Of a DNA stretch of 64,000 nt, positions 8,785-19,899 are shown one piece after another. How positions within the stretch are numbered: position 1 is the first letter of the stretch; each line of letters starts with the position of its first letter. Source of the stretch: Pannonibacter sp. XCT-53 (GTDB lineage: Bacteria > Pseudomonadota > Alphaproteobacteria > Rhizobiales > Stappiaceae); contig NZ_JAABLQ010000001.1 in NCBI RefSeq assembly GCF_009915765.1, forward strand, positions 372,001 to 436,000. The letters run 5' to 3'. A program made the translations under genes and the position numbers. The notes beneath the pieces are model-generated. The model was not told the origin of the DNA. It did not search any database and worked only from the letters and a program-made list of their open reading frames with translations.

Positions 8785-10251
8785 ATGCATCTCAGCAGCC
8801 TGATGGCGGACCTGCCGGGTCCGGCCGTTTCCACCGATCTCACGATCACCGGTCTGACCTCGGACAGCCGCGCGGCGCGTCCGGGTTTTTTGTTTGTCGC
8901 CCTTGCCGGGGTGAAGGTCCATGGCGCGCGCTTTGCCCGCACGGCGCTGGAGCAGGGCGCGGTTGCCGTCCTGACGGACGCCGCCGGGGCCGGGATGCTG
9001 GCGGCCGACGGTGTCACGGCGCCGGTGCTTGTCAGCGACAATCCGCGCCGGACCCTGGCGTTGATGGCCGCGCGCTTCCACGCGCCGCAGCCGGCGACCA
9101 TGGTTGCGGTGACAGGGACGGCGGGCAAGACCTCCGTGGCGCATTTCGTGCGCCAGATCTTCGAGCACTGCGGCCATGCCGCCGCCAGCCTCGGCACGAT
9201 CGGCACCATCACCTCCAACGGCAAGACCTACGGCGGCCTGACCACGCCGGACCCGGTGACGCTGCACCAGGATCTCGCCCGTCTGGCCGGTGACGGCATC
9301 ACCCATGCGGCGATGGAAGCCTCCAGCCATGGCCTCGACCAGTACCGGCTCGACGGCGTGCAGCTGGCGGCGGCAGGGTTCACCAACCTCGGCCGCGACC
9401 ACATGGACTACCACGCCACCATGGAGGATTACCTCGCGGCCAAGATGCGCCTGTTCACGGAGGTGCTGCCGTCCGGCGGCACCGTGGTCGCCGATCCGGT
9501 CGAGCCCTACGCCGACCGGGTGATCGCGACGTGCCGCGCGCGGGGGCTCAGGGTGCTGACCGTCGGTGAGCGCGGCGAGGACCTGCGGCTGACCGGGCTC
9601 CGGCACAGCGGCTTCAGCCAGGTGCTGACGGTCGCGACGGCGCGCGGCGACTACAAGGTCTCGCTGCCGCTGGCCGGGCGGTTCCAGGTGTCGAACGCCC
9701 TGATCGCGGCCGGCCTTGCCATCGCGGCCGGCGAGCAGACCGGGGCCGTGATGCGGTCGCTGGAGGACCTGAAGGGGGCGCCGGGCCGGCTCGAGCTGAT
9801 CGGCTGCAAGGCCAACGGTGCGCTTGCCTTCGTCGATTACGCCCACAAGCCCGACGCGCTCGACAATGCGCTCGCGGCGCTGCGCCCCTTCACGCAGGGG
9901 CGACTCGTCTGTGTCGTCGGTGCCGGCGGGGACCGTGATCCGGGCAAGCGTCCGATGATGGGGGCCGTGGCCGCCCGCCGCGCCGATGTCGTCGTCATCA
10001 CCGACGACAACCCGCGCAGCGAGGATCCGGCCCTGATCCGCAAGGCGATGCTGGAAGGTGCCCCCGGCGCGCTGGAGATCGGCGACCGCCAGCAGGCGAT
10101 CGAGACGGCCGTTTCCCTGCTGGAAGCGGGGGATGTCCTGTGCGTTGCCGGAAAAGGCCACGAAACGGGCCAAATCGTCGGTGACAGGGTGCTGCCATTT
10201 TCGGATCACGATGCGGTTCGCGCCGCGCTCGGCATGGGAGACAAGGCATGA
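8785..10251 (+). CDS. murE: UDP-MurNAc-tripeptide synthetase (meso-diaminopimelate-adding)
   Basis: 488 aa Mur ligase. It ligates the third residue to UDP-MurNAc-L-Ala-D-Glu with ATP, in the cytoplasm. ATP loop TGTAGKTSVAHFV (about residue 112), central AMEASSHGLDQYRLDG, and the DNPR motif near residue 408 (VVITDDNPRSEDP). DNPR indicates meso-diaminopimelate rather than lysine. C-terminal AGKGHETGQ is present. An 87 bp gap separates it from ftsI, unusually long for this operon. The stop overlaps murF by 4 bp. Confidence 0.97.
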   Translation: MHLSSLMADLPGPAVSTDLTITGLTSDSRAARPGFLFVALAGVKVHGARFARTALEQGAVAVLTDAAGAGMLAADGVTAPVLVSDNPRRTLALMAARFHAPQPATMVAVTGTAGKTSVAHFVRQIFEHCGHAAASLGTIGTITSNGKTYGGLTTPDPVTLHQDLARLAGDGITHAAMEASSHGLDQYRLDGVQLAAAGFTNLGRDHMDYHATMEDYLAAKMRLFTEVLPSGGTVVADPVEPYADRVIATCRARGLRVLTVGERGEDLRLTGLRHSGFSQVLTVATARGDYKVSLPLAGRFQVSNALIAAGLAIAAGEQTGAVMRSLEDLKGAPGRLELIGCKANGALAFVDYAHKPDALDNALAALRPFTQGRLVCVVGAGGDRDPGKRPMMGAVAARRADVVVITDDNPRSEDPALIRKAMLEGAPGALEIGDRQQAIETAVSLLEAGDVLCVAGKGHETGQIVGDRVLPFSDHDAVRAALGMGDKA

Positions 10252-11678
10252 GCCTGCCGCTCTGGACCCTCGAGGAATTCGTCCGCGCCGTCGACGGAAC
10301 GGTCGCCGGCACGCCCGCAGATGCGATCACGGGCATCTCCATCGACAGCCGCACGCTCGAGCCGGGTGATGCCTTCGTGGCCATCGCCGGCGAGCGCTTC
10401 GACGGCCACGACTTCGTCGAGGCGGCGCTGACGGCGGGGGCATCGCTGGCGCTGGTCGCCCGGGACCGGCTGGCCAGCCTGCCGGCGGACGGCCGCTATG
10501 TCGTGGTCGAGGACGTGCTGGAGGCGCTGCGCCAGCTGGGCCGGGCGGCTCGCGCCCGCAGCAGCGCGCGCATCGTTGCCGTCACCGGTTCGGTCGGCAA
10601 GACCAGCACCAAGGAAGCCCTGCGGCTTGCCCTGTCGCGCTGCGGCAAGACCCATGCGTCGGTGGCGTCCTTCAACAACCACTGGGGCGTGCCGCTGACC
10701 CTGGCGCGGATGCCGCGCGATGTGGCCTTCGGCGTGTTCGAGATCGGCATGAACCACGCGGGCGAGATCACGCCGCTGGTGCAGATGGTGCGGCCGCATG
10801 TGGCGATCATCACCACGGTGCAGGCGGTGCATCTGGAATTCTTCGATTCCGTGGAGGGCATCGCCAAGGCCAAGGCCGAGATCTTCAATGGTCTGGAGCC
10901 CGGCGGCGTGGCGATCCTGAACCAGGACAACGACCAGTTCGACCTGCTGACCTTCCTCGCCCGGACCACCGGGGTCGAGACGATCCGCACCTTCGGCGAG
11001 CGGGAGGGCACCGACGGCCAGCTGCTGCGCGCCGTCGGTCAGACCGGCACGTCCGTGGTGCAGGCGCGCATTCTCGGCGAGGAGATCACCTACAAGATCG
11101 GTGCCCCCGGCCGCCATTTCGTCGTCAACAGCCTCGCCGTGCTGCTGGCCGTGGTCGAACTCGGGGCCGATCTGGCGCTGGCGGGGCTGGCCCTATCGGA
11201 GCTGTCGGCTCCCAAGGGCCGCGGGGCGCAGACGCGCCTGCTCGTGCCCGGCGGCAGCATCACCATCATCGACGAGAGCTACAACGCCAACCCGGCCTCG
11301 ATGCGCGCCGCCCTCAGCCTCCTCGGTGAAAGCCCGGTCGCGTTGCCGGGCCGCCGCATCGCGGTTGTCGGCGACATGCTGGAACTGGGCGAGACGGCGG
11401 CGCAGCTGCATGCGGAGCTGGTCGAGCCGATGCAGGCCGCGAAGGTCGACCGGGTCTACTGCGCCGGGCCGCTGATGCATGCGCTCTGGCAGCGTCTGCC
11501 GACGCAGATGCGGGCGCATTATGCCGAACAGTCAGCCGCGCTGCTGGAGCCGCTCAAGGAAGATCTGCGCGCCGGCGACGTGATCATGATCAAGGGATCT
11601 CTGGGCAGCCGGATGGGCCCCCTTGTGGAAGCGCTCAAGCAGGACTATGCGGCAGCGGACGAAACCGTAGCGGTTTAA
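10248..11678 (+). CDS. murF: UDP-MurNAc-tripeptide--D-Ala-D-Ala ligase
   Basis: 476 aa Mur ligase that adds D-Ala-D-Ala to UDP-MurNAc-tripeptide. The N-terminal substrate domain contains TGISIDSRTLEPGDAFVAI. The ATP loop is VTGSVGKTSTKEAL (about residue 112), followed by ASFNNHWGVPLTL and GMNHAGEI. The C-terminal domain has DESYNANPASMRAAL and VVGDMLELG. Start overlaps the murE stop (ATGA), and mraY follows after 9 bp. Confidence 0.97.
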   Translation: MSLPLWTLEEFVRAVDGTVAGTPADAITGISIDSRTLEPGDAFVAIAGERFDGHDFVEAALTAGASLALVARDRLASLPADGRYVVVEDVLEALRQLGRAARARSSARIVAVTGSVGKTSTKEALRLALSRCGKTHASVASFNNHWGVPLTLARMPRDVAFGVFEIGMNHAGEITPLVQMVRPHVAIITTVQAVHLEFFDSVEGIAKAKAEIFNGLEPGGVAILNQDNDQFDLLTFLARTTGVETIRTFGEREGTDGQLLRAVGQTGTSVVQARILGEEITYKIGAPGRHFVVNSLAVLLAVVELGADLALAGLALSELSAPKGRGAQTRLLVPGGSITIIDESYNANPASMRAALSLLGESPVALPGRRIAVVGDMLELGETAAQLHAELVEPMQAAKVDRVYCAGPLMHALWQRLPTQMRAHYAEQSAALLEPLKEDLRAGDVIMIKGSLGSRMGPLVEALKQDYAAADETVAV

Positions 11679-11687
11679 GGATCCCCA

Positions 11688-12773
11688 ATGTTCTATCTTC
11701 TCGGCGAACTCTCCGGTCAGCTCTCCGCGCTGAACGTGTTCCGCTACATCACCTTCCGCACCGGCGGCGCGATCATGACGGCGCTGGTGTTCGTGTTCCT
11801 GTTCGGGCCGCGCATCATCGCCGGGCTGCGCGTCCGCCAGGGCAAGGGGCAGCCGATCCGCGAGGACGGGCCGCAGAGCCACCTGCTGACCAAGAAGGGC
11901 ACGCCCACCATGGGCGGACTGATGATCCTCTCGGGGATGATCGTCTCGACGCTGCTGTGGGCGGACCTCAGCAATCCCTATGTCTGGATCGTGCTGTGGG
12001 TCACGGTCGGCTTCGGCCTGATCGGCTTCTACGACGACTATCTCAAGGTGACGAAGGCCACGCACAAGGGCTTCTCGGGCAAGGCGCGCCTCGGGATCGA
12101 GTTTCTCATTGCCGGTTCGGCCGCCTTTGCGGTGACCCTGCTGGAAACCGGGCCCTTCGCCACGTCGATCGCCTTCCCCTTCCTCAAGGACCTGCTGCTC
12201 AACCTCGGCATCGTGTTCATCCCCTTCGCGGCCTTCGTGATCGTGGGGGCCGGCAATGCCGTGAACCTCACCGACGGCCTCGATGGCCTGGCGATCGTGC
12301 CGGTCATGATTGCCTGTGCCTCCTTTGCCATCATTGCCTATCTGTCGGGCAACGCGGTCTTTGCCGAGTACCTGCAGATCCACCATGTGCCGGGCACGGG
12401 CGAACTCGCGGTGCTCTGCGGCGCGGTGATCGGAGCGGGGCTCGGCTTCCTGTGGTTCAATGCCCCGCCGGCGGCGATCTTCATGGGTGACACCGGCTCG
12501 CTGTCGCTTGGCGGCATGATCGGCGCGATCGCGGTCGCCACCAAGCACGAGATCGTGCTGGCCATCATCGGCGGCCTGTTCGTGCTGGAGGCCGTGTCGG
12601 TGATCGTGCAGGTGGCCTCCTACAAGCTGACCGGCAAGCGCGTGTTCCGCATGGCGCCCATCCACCACCACTTCGAGCATCTGGGCTGGACCGAGTCCCA
12701 GGTGGTGATCCGCTTCTGGATCATCGCCGTGGTTCTCGCGCTGATCGGCCTGGCGACCCTCAAGCTGCGGTGA
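11688..12773 (+). CDS. mraY: Phospho-MurNAc-pentapeptide translocase MraY
   Basis: 361 aa polytopic membrane enzyme. It transfers phospho-MurNAc-pentapeptide to undecaprenyl phosphate, giving lipid I. About ten hydrophobic segments are visible. Catalytic signatures: GFYDDYLKV (Asp-rich loop), [25 protein letters not shown], and the cytoplasmic [13 protein letters not shown] histidine loop. Length and motif order are standard. It lies between murF and murD. Confidence 0.97.
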   Translation: MFYLLGELSGQLSALNVFRYITFRTGGAIMTALVFVFLFGPRIIAGLRVRQGKGQPIREDGPQSHLLTKKGTPTMGGLMILSGMIVSTLLWADLSNPYVWIVLWVTVGFGLIGFYDDYLKVTKATHKGFSGKARLGIEFLIAGSAAFAVTLLETGPFATSIAFPFLKDLLLNLGIVFIPFAAFVIVGAGNAVNLTDGLDGLAIVPVMIACASFAIIAYLSGNAVFAEYLQIHHVPGTGELAVLCGAVIGAGLGFLWFNAPPAAIFMGDTGSLSLGGMIGAIAVATKHEIVLAIIGGLFVLEAVSVIVQVASYKLTGKRVFRMAPIHHHFEHLGWTESQVVIRFWIIAVVLALIGLATLKLR

Positions 12774-12780
12774 GGACCGG

Positions 12781-14181
12781 ATGATCCCGATCACGAGTTT
12801 CGCCGGACAGACGGTTGCGCTTTTCGGGCTTGGCGGCTCGGGCCTTTCCAGTGCCCTGGCGCTGAAGGCCGGCGGGGCGACGGTCATCGTCTGGGATGAT
12901 GCGCCGGCCCGCATCGAGGTGGCGCGCGCGCGCGGGCTCGCCGCCTCCGACCTCGCCGGCATCGACTGGGACGGCGTTGCCGCCCTCGTGCTCTCCCCCG
13001 GCGTGCCGCTGACCCATCCCGAGCCGCACTGGACCGTGCGGCTCGCCCGGGCTGCCGGGGTCGAGGTCATCGGCGACATCGAACTTTTCGTGCGCGAGCG
13101 CCGGCGGACCTGCCCCGAGGCCCCGCTGATCTGCATCACCGGCACCAACGGCAAGTCGACCACGACGGCGCTGGTCGCCCATCTCGTCCGCAGCCTCGGG
13201 CTCGACGTGCAGATGGGCGGCAACATCGGCACGCCCGTGTTCGACCTGGAACCGCCGGTGCCTGGCCGCCACTATGTCATCGAGTGCTCGTCCTACCAGA
13301 TCGACCTGGCCCCCAGCCTCGACCCGACGGTCGGCATCCACATGAACCTGTCGCCGGATCATCTCGACCGGCACGGCACGATGGAAAACTACGCCGCCAT
13401 CAAGGAGCGGCTGGTGGCCGGCAGCCACTCGGCCGTGATCGGGGTCGATGACCCGATGAGCGCGGCGATGGCCGACCGGCTGGCGCTGTCCGGCAAGCGG
13501 GTTCGGCGCATCTCGGGTCATCTGCCGCAGACCGACGGGGTCTATGGCGACGGCGGCCGGCTGATGATGGCCAACCAGGGCCGGCAGGAGCGCCTCGCCG
13601 ATCTCGCCGGCATCGACAGCCTGCGCGGCCGGCACAATGCCCAGAACGCGGCGGCGGCCTGCGCCGCGCTCCTTGAGCTCGGGCATGCGCCGGAGCGGAT
13701 CGCGGCCGCGCTGCGCACCTTCCCCGGCCTGCGGCATCGCATGCAGATCGTCGCGCGGCGCAACGGCACCCTGTTCGTCAACGACAGCAAGGCCACCAAT
13801 GCCGACGCCGCCGCCTGGGCGCTGGCGAGCTATCCGCGCATCTACTGGATCGCCGGCGGCAAGCCCAAGACCGGTGGCATCGACCCGCTCGGGGAGTTCT
13901 TCCCGCGCATCGTCCGGGCCTACCTGATCGGTGAGGCGGCGGAGGCCTTTGCCCGGACGCTCGACGGCAAGGCGGCGACGGAGATCTGCGGCACGATGGA
14001 TGTGGCCGTGGCGCGGGCGGCCGCCGATGCGGCGCTCGACCCGGCGGCCGAGAAGGTCGTGCTGCTGTCGCCGGCCTGTGCCTCGTTTGACCAGTACCCG
14101 AACTTTGAAGTGCGTGGTGATGCGTTTGTCGCGGCTGTCGAGGCCCTGGACGGGGCCTCGGAGACAGAAGGGGATGCCTGA
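12781..14181 (+). CDS. murD: UDP-MurNAc-L-alanine--D-glutamate ligase
   Basis: 466 aa Mur ligase adding D-Glu to UDP-MurNAc-L-Ala. The N-terminal Rossmann-like domain begins [20 protein letters not shown] loop [20 protein letters not shown] (about residue 117), [33 protein letters not shown], and the C-terminal [16 protein letters not shown] and [20 protein letters not shown]. Starts 7 bp after mraY, and its final base is shared with the ftsW start codon. Confidence 0.97.
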   Translation: MIPITSFAGQTVALFGLGGSGLSSALALKAGGATVIVWDDAPARIEVARARGLAASDLAGIDWDGVAALVLSPGVPLTHPEPHWTVRLARAAGVEVIGDIELFVRERRRTCPEAPLICITGTNGKSTTTALVAHLVRSLGLDVQMGGNIGTPVFDLEPPVPGRHYVIECSSYQIDLAPSLDPTVGIHMNLSPDHLDRHGTMENYAAIKERLVAGSHSAVIGVDDPMSAAMADRLALSGKRVRRISGHLPQTDGVYGDGGRLMMANQGRQERLADLAGIDSLRGRHNAQNAAAACAALLELGHAPERIAAALRTFPGLRHRMQIVARRNGTLFVNDSKATNADAAAWALASYPRIYWIAGGKPKTGGIDPLGEFFPRIVRAYLIGEAAEAFARTLDGKAATEICGTMDVAVARAAADAALDPAAEKVVLLSPACASFDQYPNFEVRGDAFVAAVEALDGASETEGDA

Positions 14182-15353
14182 TGGTTTCTCGCGCCGACCG
14201 TGGTCCGCTGTCGGAATGGCTCTGGACGGTTGACCACTATCTGCTGGCGGCCTTCATGCTGCTGATGATCGGCGGGGTGGTGCTGTCCTTTGCGGCCAGT
14301 CCTCCGGTGGCCGAGCGGCTCGGCGTGGAGAGCTTCTTCTTCGTCAAGAAGCAGGCGACCTTCCTGCTGCCGTCCATGGCGGTGATGCTCGGCCTGTCGC
14401 TGATGACGCCGCGGCTGATCCGGCGCGCGGCGCTGTTCCTGCTCATTGGCGCGCTGGTGCTGCTGGTGGCGACGCTGTTCGTCGGCTTCGAGGTGAAGGG
14501 CGGGCGGCGCTGGATCGACCTCGGCATCACCACGCTGCAGCCGTCGGAATTCCTGAAGCCCGCCTTCGTCGTCATCGTGGCCTTCCTGCTGTCGGAGAGC
14601 GGGCGCCGGCGGGAAGTGCCCGGTGCGCTGCTGTCGGCGCTGCTGTTCGCGATTTCCTCGGCGCTGCTGATCGCGCAGCCGGACTTCGGCCAGACCATGC
14701 TGATGGGTCTGGCCTTCGGCGCACTCTTCTTCATCAACGGCATGCCCTGGGCGGTGATCATCGTGCTTGCCGTGCTTGGCGTCGTCGGCATGGGCTCGGC
14801 CTACCTGTTCCTGCCGCACGTGACCTCGCGCATCAACCGCTTCCTCGACCCGGAATCGGGGGACACGTTCCAGGTGGACACGGCCCGCGAGGCCTTCCTG
14901 TCGGGCGGCTGGTTCGGCAAGGGGCCGGGCGAGGGCGTGGTCAAGCGCATCCTGCCGGACAGCCACACCGACTTCGTGTTCTCGGTGGTGGCGGAGGAGT
15001 TCGGCATCATCGTCTGCATGCTGCTGGTGGCGGTCTTTGCCTTCATCATCCTGCGGGGGCTGCGCAATGCGGCGCGGGACCAGGATGCCTTCGCGCGGCT
15101 TGCGACCTCCGGTCTGGTCGTCCTGTTTGGCCTGCAGGCCATGATCAACCTGATGGTGAACCTGAACCTGGTGCCGGCCAAGGGCATGACGCTGCCCTTC
15201 ATCTCCTACGGCGGGTCGTCCACCATCTCCACGGCGATCACCGCCGGCTTCATCCTGGCGCTGACGCGGCGCAAGCCGCAGCCCAAGCACAGCGAAAGCG
15301 TGATCATTTCCCGCGTCTCGCCCTCCAGCCTGATGCAACCGGGTATCCGATGA
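14181..15353 (+). CDS. ftsW: SEDS-family septal peptidoglycan polymerase FtsW
   Basis: 390 aa with about ten membrane segments. SEDS family; with FtsI it polymerises lipid II into septal glycan. Signatures: LGITTLQPSEFLKPA (the PSE motif), AQPDFGQTMLM, the extracellular loop containing FLDPESGDTFQVDTAREAF and GKGPGEGVVKRILPDSHTDFVFSVVAEEFG (catalytic Asp region), and GMTLPFISYGGSS. It overlaps murD by 1 bp and murG by 4 bp. Confidence 0.97.
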   Translation: MVSRADRGPLSEWLWTVDHYLLAAFMLLMIGGVVLSFAASPPVAERLGVESFFFVKKQATFLLPSMAVMLGLSLMTPRLIRRAALFLLIGALVLLVATLFVGFEVKGGRRWIDLGITTLQPSEFLKPAFVVIVAFLLSESGRRREVPGALLSALLFAISSALLIAQPDFGQTMLMGLAFGALFFINGMPWAVIIVLAVLGVVGMGSAYLFLPHVTSRINRFLDPESGDTFQVDTAREAFLSGGWFGKGPGEGVVKRILPDSHTDFVFSVVAEEFGIIVCMLLVAVFAFIILRGLRNAARDQDAFARLATSGLVVLFGLQAMINLMVNLNLVPAKGMTLPFISYGGSSTISTAITAGFILALTRRKPQPKHSESVIISRVSPSSLMQPGIR

Positions 15354-16450
15354 CCAAGACCATCCTCCTGACCGCCGGTGGCACCGGCGGCCACCTGTTC
15401 CCGGCCGAGGCGCTGGCCACCGAGCTGGTCCGGCGCGGCTGGACCGTCGACCTCGCCACCGACGAGCGGGCCGACAAGTACGGTGCCCGCTTCCCGGCGC
15501 GCGACGTCCACATCATTGCCTCCGAGACCCTGCGCTCGCGCTCGCCGCTGGCGCTGCTGCGGACGCTCCTGAGCCTCGCGCGCGGCACCCTGCAGGCCTT
15601 CGGCGTCATCCGGCGGATCCGCCCGGCCGTGGTCGTCGGCTTCGGCGGCTATCCGACCTTCCCGCCGATGATGGCCGCGCGGCTCGCCCGCGTGCCTTCC
15701 ATCCTGCACGAGGCCAATGCGGTGATGGGGCGGGCCAACCGGATGCTCGCGCGCGGTGTCGACGCCGTCGCCACCAGCGTGCCGATCGCCGGCCTTGATG
15801 CCGGCCTTGCGGCCAAGGTGCGCGAGACCGGCAATCCGGTGCGCCCGATGGTGATCGAGGCCGCAAGGCTTGCCTATCCGCCGCTCGACGGGGCCGGGCC
15901 GTTCCATCTGCTCGTGTTCGGCGGCTCGCAGGGCGCACGTTTCTTCTCCGAGCTGATGCCGGAGGCGCTGGCGCTCATGCCGGCGGACAAGCGCGCGCGT
16001 CTGCGACTGGTCCAGCAGTGCCGTCCGGAAGATCTGGACCGGGTGCGCAAGCAGCTGGAGACGCTGGGCGTCCATGCCGAGCTTGCGGCTTTCTTCACCG
16101 ATCTGCCGATGCGGCTCGCCGGCGCCCATCTCATCCTGTGCCGCTCCGGCGCCTCCTCCGTGAGCGAGCTGGCCGTCATTGGCCGGCCGTCGATCCTGGT
16201 GCCGCTGCCGCACGCGCTTGATCAGGACCAGAGCGCCAATGCGCGGGTGCTGGAGGCGGTGGGCGGGGCCTGGCCCATCGACCAGAAGAACCTGACGCCT
16301 CAGGCGCTGGCCGACCGGCTCGGCAGCCTGATGGATGACCCCGAAACCCTTGCCGCTGCCGCGAGGGCTGCGGCCGGACAAGGCAAGGCGGACGCCGTGG
16401 CGCGCCTGGCCGATCTGGTCGAGCAGGTGGCAGCGCAGTCGAAGACGTGA
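15350..16450 (+). CDS. murG: Lipid II synthase MurG (UDP-GlcNAc transferase)
   Basis: 366 aa GT-B glycosyltransferase, peripheral on the inner face of the membrane. It adds GlcNAc to lipid I. The N-terminal glycine loop is [17 protein letters not shown]. Also visible are [29 protein letters not shown], the second nucleotide-binding loop [17 protein letters not shown], and the donor site [35 protein letters not shown]. The start overlaps ftsW. murC follows 13 bp later with an AAGGAGA ribosome-binding site. Confidence 0.97.
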   Translation: MTKTILLTAGGTGGHLFPAEALATELVRRGWTVDLATDERADKYGARFPARDVHIIASETLRSRSPLALLRTLLSLARGTLQAFGVIRRIRPAVVVGFGGYPTFPPMMAARLARVPSILHEANAVMGRANRMLARGVDAVATSVPIAGLDAGLAAKVRETGNPVRPMVIEAARLAYPPLDGAGPFHLLVFGGSQGARFFSELMPEALALMPADKRARLRLVQQCRPEDLDRVRKQLETLGVHAELAAFFTDLPMRLAGAHLILCRSGASSVSELAVIGRPSILVPLPHALDQDQSANARVLEAVGGAWPIDQKNLTPQALADRLGSLMDDPETLAAAARAAAGQGKADAVARLADLVEQVAAQSKT

Positions 16451-16463
16451 AAGGAGACCGGCC

Positions 16464-17882
16464 ATGAAGATGCCGCGTGAACTGGGTCCGGTGCATTTCG
16501 TGGGCATCGGCGGGATCGGCATGAGCGGCATTGCCGAGGTGCTGCACATGCTGGGCTACACCGTGCAGGGCTCGGACATGTCCGAGAGCGCCAATGTGCA
16601 GCGCCTGCGCGAGAAGGGCATTCCGGTCTTCATCGGCCATGCGGCCGAAAACCTCGGTGCGGCCGAAGTGCTTGTCGTGTCCTCCGCGATCAAGCGCGAC
16701 AATCCCGAGCTGATCGCGGCACGGGAAAAGCTGATCCCGGTCGTGCGCCGTGCGGAGATGCTGGCCGAGCTGATGCGCTTCAAGCAGGCCATCGCCATCG
16801 GCGGCACCCATGGCAAGACGACCACCACCTCGCTGATCGCCGCGCTGCTGGAGGCCGGAGGCTTCGATCCGACCGTGATCAACGGCGGGATCATCAATGC
16901 CTATGGCACCAATGCGCGTATGGGCGCGGGCGAATGGATGGTGGTCGAGGCGGACGAGAGCGATGGCACCTTCGTCAAGCTGCCGGCCGACGTCGCCGTC
17001 GTCACCAACATCGACCCGGAACATCTCGACCACTACGGCGACTTCGCCGGGGTCCGCGCGGCCTTCCGCCATTTCGTCGAGAACGTGCCCTTCTACGGCT
17101 TTGCCGTGATGTGCCTCGATCACCCGGAAGTCCAGTCGCTGGTCGGCCAGATCGAGGACAAGCGCATCGTCACCTATGGCACCAACCCGCAGGCCGATGT
17201 CCGCTTCGTCGACGTGCGCTTCGAGGGAGGCAAGTCGCATTTCAGCGTGCGCTTCCAGAACCGCCGCTCGGGCGCGAGCGAGGTGCTCGATGACCTGGTG
17301 CTGCCGATGCCTGGGCTGCACAATGTCTCCAACGCCACGGCCGCCATTGCGGTCGCCAACCGGCTCGGCATCGCGGGCGCGGCGATCCGCAAGGGCCTGG
17401 CCGGCTTCAGCGGCGTCAAGCGGCGCTTCACCCACACCGGCAGCTGGAACGGTGTCGACGTGTTCGACGACTACGGGCATCACCCGGTCGAGATCCGCGC
17501 CGTGCTGAAGGCCGCGCGGGAGGCGACTGCGGGCCGGGTCATCGCCCTGGTCCAGCCGCACCGCTACACGCGTCTTGCCAGCCTGTTCGACGATTTCTCC
17601 ACCTGCTTCAACGATGCCGACACGGTGATCGTCGCCCCGGTCTATGCGGCCGGCGAGCAGCCGATCGAGGGCGTCAACCGGGACAGCCTGGTCAGCGGCC
17701 TGAAGATCCATGGCCACCGCTCGGTGCTGGCGCTCGAAGGGCCGGAGGCCCTGGCGGGGATCATCGCCGAGATCGCCCGGCCGGGCGACTATGTCGTCTG
17801 CCTGGGCGCCGGCAACATCACCCAGTGGGCGCATGCGCTGCCTGGCCAGCTCGAGGCGCTGGGGCAGGGGGCGAAGGCGTGA
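16464..17882 (+). CDS. murC: UDP-N-acetylmuramate--L-alanine ligase
   Basis: 472 aa Mur ligase that adds the first amino acid to UDP-MurNAc. N-terminal [22 protein letters not shown] binds the uridine nucleotide. ATP loop [19 protein letters not shown] (about residue 111), [46 protein letters not shown], and [18 protein letters not shown] 16464 is preceded by AAGGAGA at 16450-16456. Its TGA overlaps the murB GTG. Confidence 0.97.
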   Translation: MKMPRELGPVHFVGIGGIGMSGIAEVLHMLGYTVQGSDMSESANVQRLREKGIPVFIGHAAENLGAAEVLVVSSAIKRDNPELIAAREKLIPVVRRAEMLAELMRFKQAIAIGGTHGKTTTTSLIAALLEAGGFDPTVINGGIINAYGTNARMGAGEWMVVEADESDGTFVKLPADVAVVTNIDPEHLDHYGDFAGVRAAFRHFVENVPFYGFAVMCLDHPEVQSLVGQIEDKRIVTYGTNPQADVRFVDVRFEGGKSHFSVRFQNRRSGASEVLDDLVLPMPGLHNVSNATAAIAVANRLGIAGAAIRKGLAGFSGVKRRFTHTGSWNGVDVFDDYGHHPVEIRAVLKAAREATAGRVIALVQPHRYTRLASLFDDFSTCFNDADTVIVAPVYAAGEQPIEGVNRDSLVSGLKIHGHRSVLALEGPEALAGIIAEIARPGDYVVCLGAGNITQWAHALPGQLEALGQGAKA

Positions 17883-18832
17883 GTCCGGATCGTCTCCTGA
17901 TCCGCCTCGGCGCCGCGATCCACGGCATTCGTGGCCGGGTCTCGGGCGATGCCCCGCTCTCCTCCGTCACGTGGCTGCGTGCGGGCGGGCCGGCCAGCGT
18001 GCTGTTCCAGCCGGCCGACGAGGAGGATCTTGCCAGCTTCCTGCAGCAGCTGCCCGACGACGTGCCGGTGCTCGTCATCGGTCTCGGCTCCAATCTCTTG
18101 ATCCGCGATGGTGGCTTTGACGGCGTCGTCATCCGCCTCACCGGCAAGGGCTTCGGCGCGATTGACCGTGCTGGCGAGACGGGCATTCGCGCCGGTGCCG
18201 CCGTTCCCGACAAGCGCCTCGCCGAGTTTGCGGCCGAAGCCGGTCTTGGCGGCTTTGCCTTCTATGCCGGCATTCCGGGGGCGGTCGGCGGCGCGCTGCG
18301 CATGAATGCCGGTGCCCATGGCACAGAGACCCGCGACCGGGTGGTCGAGGTCACGGCCATCGACCGGCAGGGCCGGCGTCACGTCTTGTCCCTGGCCGAC
18401 ATGGGCTATGCCTATCGCCACTCTTCGGCGCCCGCCGACCTGATCTTCACCTCGGCCCTGTTCGAGGGCGTGCCGACGCCCGTCGAGACGATCCGGGCGG
18501 AGATGGCGGAGGTGACGGCGCACCGCGAGAAGGCGCAGCCGATCCGCGAGAAGACCGGGGGCTCCACGTTCAAGAACCCGGAGGGCACCTCGGCCTGGAA
18601 GGTCATCGATGCGGCAGGATGTCGCGGCCTGACCATCGGCGGGGCGCAGATGTCGCAGATGCACTGCAACTTCATGATCAACACCGGCACCGCCACGGGC
18701 CATGATCTGGAGCTTCTGGGCGAGACAGTGCGCCGGCGGGTGCGCGAAACCTCGGGCATCCTGCTGGAATGGGAGATCAAGCGCCTGGGCGCTTTCCTGC
18801 CCGGACAGGCGGTGACACCCTTCCTCGACTGA
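17879..18832 (+). CDS. murB: UDP-N-acetylenolpyruvoylglucosamine reductase
   Basis: 317 aa FAD-dependent reductase forming UDP-MurNAc. GTG start at 17879 overlaps the murC stop (GTGA). Motifs: [73 protein letters not shown] (with the proton-donor Ser) and HCNFMINTG. This is the last gene of the tightly packed mraZ-murB run; a 140 bp gap follows before ddl. Confidence 0.97.
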   Translation: MSPDRLLIRLGAAIHGIRGRVSGDAPLSSVTWLRAGGPASVLFQPADEEDLASFLQQLPDDVPVLVIGLGSNLLIRDGGFDGVVIRLTGKGFGAIDRAGETGIRAGAAVPDKRLAEFAAEAGLGGFAFYAGIPGAVGGALRMNAGAHGTETRDRVVEVTAIDRQGRRHVLSLADMGYAYRHSSAPADLIFTSALFEGVPTPVETIRAEMAEVTAHREKAQPIREKTGGSTFKNPEGTSAWKVIDAAGCRGLTIGGAQMSQMHCNFMINTGTATGHDLELLGETVRRRVRETSGILLEWEIKRLGAFLPGQAVTPFLD

Positions 18833-18840
18833 CGGAGTTG

Positions 18841-18920
18841 TTAACAGGTTTGACCCGGGTGCGGCGCGGCTGCCCCCGGGTTAACGCAATCCTTAACGCC
18901 TTGGTTAACGTTTCCTTACC
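18841..18920. promoter_or_regulatory. TTAAC cluster upstream of ddl (CtrA-like sites, candidate promoter region)
   Basis: The murB-ddl gap is AT-richer than its surroundings. TTAAC occurs at 18841, 18881, 18893 and 18905, and TTACC at 18916. The last four lie 12, 12 and 11 bp apart. TTAA-N7-TTAC at 18905-18919 resembles the CtrA site (TTAA-N7-TTAA); the two 12-bp-spaced pairs have N8 and fit less well. CtrA is known to control ftsQA and ftsZ in Caulobacter. A cell-cycle-regulated promoter for ddl-ftsQ-ftsA is an inference. Confidence 0.4.
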
Positions 18921-18972
18921 AATTTGCTGCGCATTCTCGGCGTGAAACACGTGTACGGGTGAGTCGCGGCAA

Positions 18973-19899
18973 ATGACGGGTAAACATGTAGCGGTGCTGA
19001 TGGGTGGTTGGGCGCACGAGCGGCCTGTCAGCCTTTCATCGGGCAACGCCTGTGCCGAGGCGCTGGAATCGCGCGGCTTTCGCGTGACCCGCGTGGATGT
19101 CGGTCGCGATGTCGCCGCGCGCCTGGCCGACCTGCGCCCCGACGTTGCCTTCAACGCCCTGCATGGCCCCTTCGGCGAGGACGGCTGCATCCAGGGTGTG
19201 CTGGAAATCCTCGGCATTCCCTACACCCATTCGGGGGTGATGGCCTCCGCACTCGCCATGAACAAGGTCAAGGCCAAGGCCGTGATGGCGGCTGCGGGCG
19301 TTCCCGTGACGCGCCATGTGGTCGTCAACCGGCACGACATCGGCCGCGAGCATCCGATCGAGCCGCCCTATGTGCTGAAGCCGATCAACGAGGGGTCCAG
19401 TTTCGGTGTCCTGATCGTCAAGGCCGATGCGCCGCATCCGCCGCAGGAACTTTACCGCCCCGACTGGCCCTATGCCGACATCCTGATGTGCGAAACCTAC
19501 ATTCCCGGGCGCGAACTCACCTGCGCGGTGATGGGCGACCGGGTGCTTGGCGTTATTGACATTGTGCCAAAAGGACACGGTTTCTACGATTATGAAGCCA
19601 AGTATGCGAAAGGTGGGTCTGACCACATCCTTCCTGCAAAAATTTCACCCTTTGTTTACCAAGAAGTACAGAAACTTACCCTGACGGCGCATCGTGCGCT
19701 CGGATGCCGGGGTGTTTCTCGGGCGGATTTCCGCTTCGACGAGCAGCCGGACGGCTCCGGGGCCCTGATCTGTCTTGAGGTTAACACTCAACCCGGAATG
19801 ACCCCGACCTCTCTGGTCCCGGAACTCGCCGCCCACGAGGGCATGAGTTTCGGAGACCTCGTCACCTGGATGGTGGAGGACGCAAGTTGCTCTCGCTGA
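18973..19899 (+). CDS. ddl: D-alanine--D-alanine ligase
   Basis: 308 aa ATP-grasp ligase (DdlB type, as found in dcw clusters) making the D-Ala-D-Ala dipeptide used by MurF. Motifs: [61 protein letters not shown], and the metal-binding C-terminal RADFRFDE and [20 protein letters not shown]. It begins the second part of the cluster after a gap holding TTAAC repeats. ftsQ starts inside its 3' end (12 bp overlap). Confidence 0.96.
   Translation: MTGKHVAVLMGGWAHERPVSLSSGNACAEALESRGFRVTRVDVGRDVAARLADLRPDVAFNALHGPFGEDGCIQGVLEILGIPYTHSGVMASALAMNKVKAKAVMAAAGVPVTRHVVVNRHDIGREHPIEPPYVLKPINEGSSFGVLIVKADAPHPPQELYRPDWPYADILMCETYIPGRELTCAVMGDRVLGVIDIVPKGHGFYDYEAKYAKGGSDHILPAKISPFVYQEVQKLTLTAHRALGCRGVSRADFRFDEQPDGSGALICLEVNTQPGMTPTSLVPELAAHEGMSFGDLVTWMVEDASCSR

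Noticed and set aside
6928..10209. 1,093-codon open frame antisense to ftsI and murE
   Set aside because: Both plus-strand genes have all catalytic motifs, and the antisense translation is low-complexity His/Arg/Gly.
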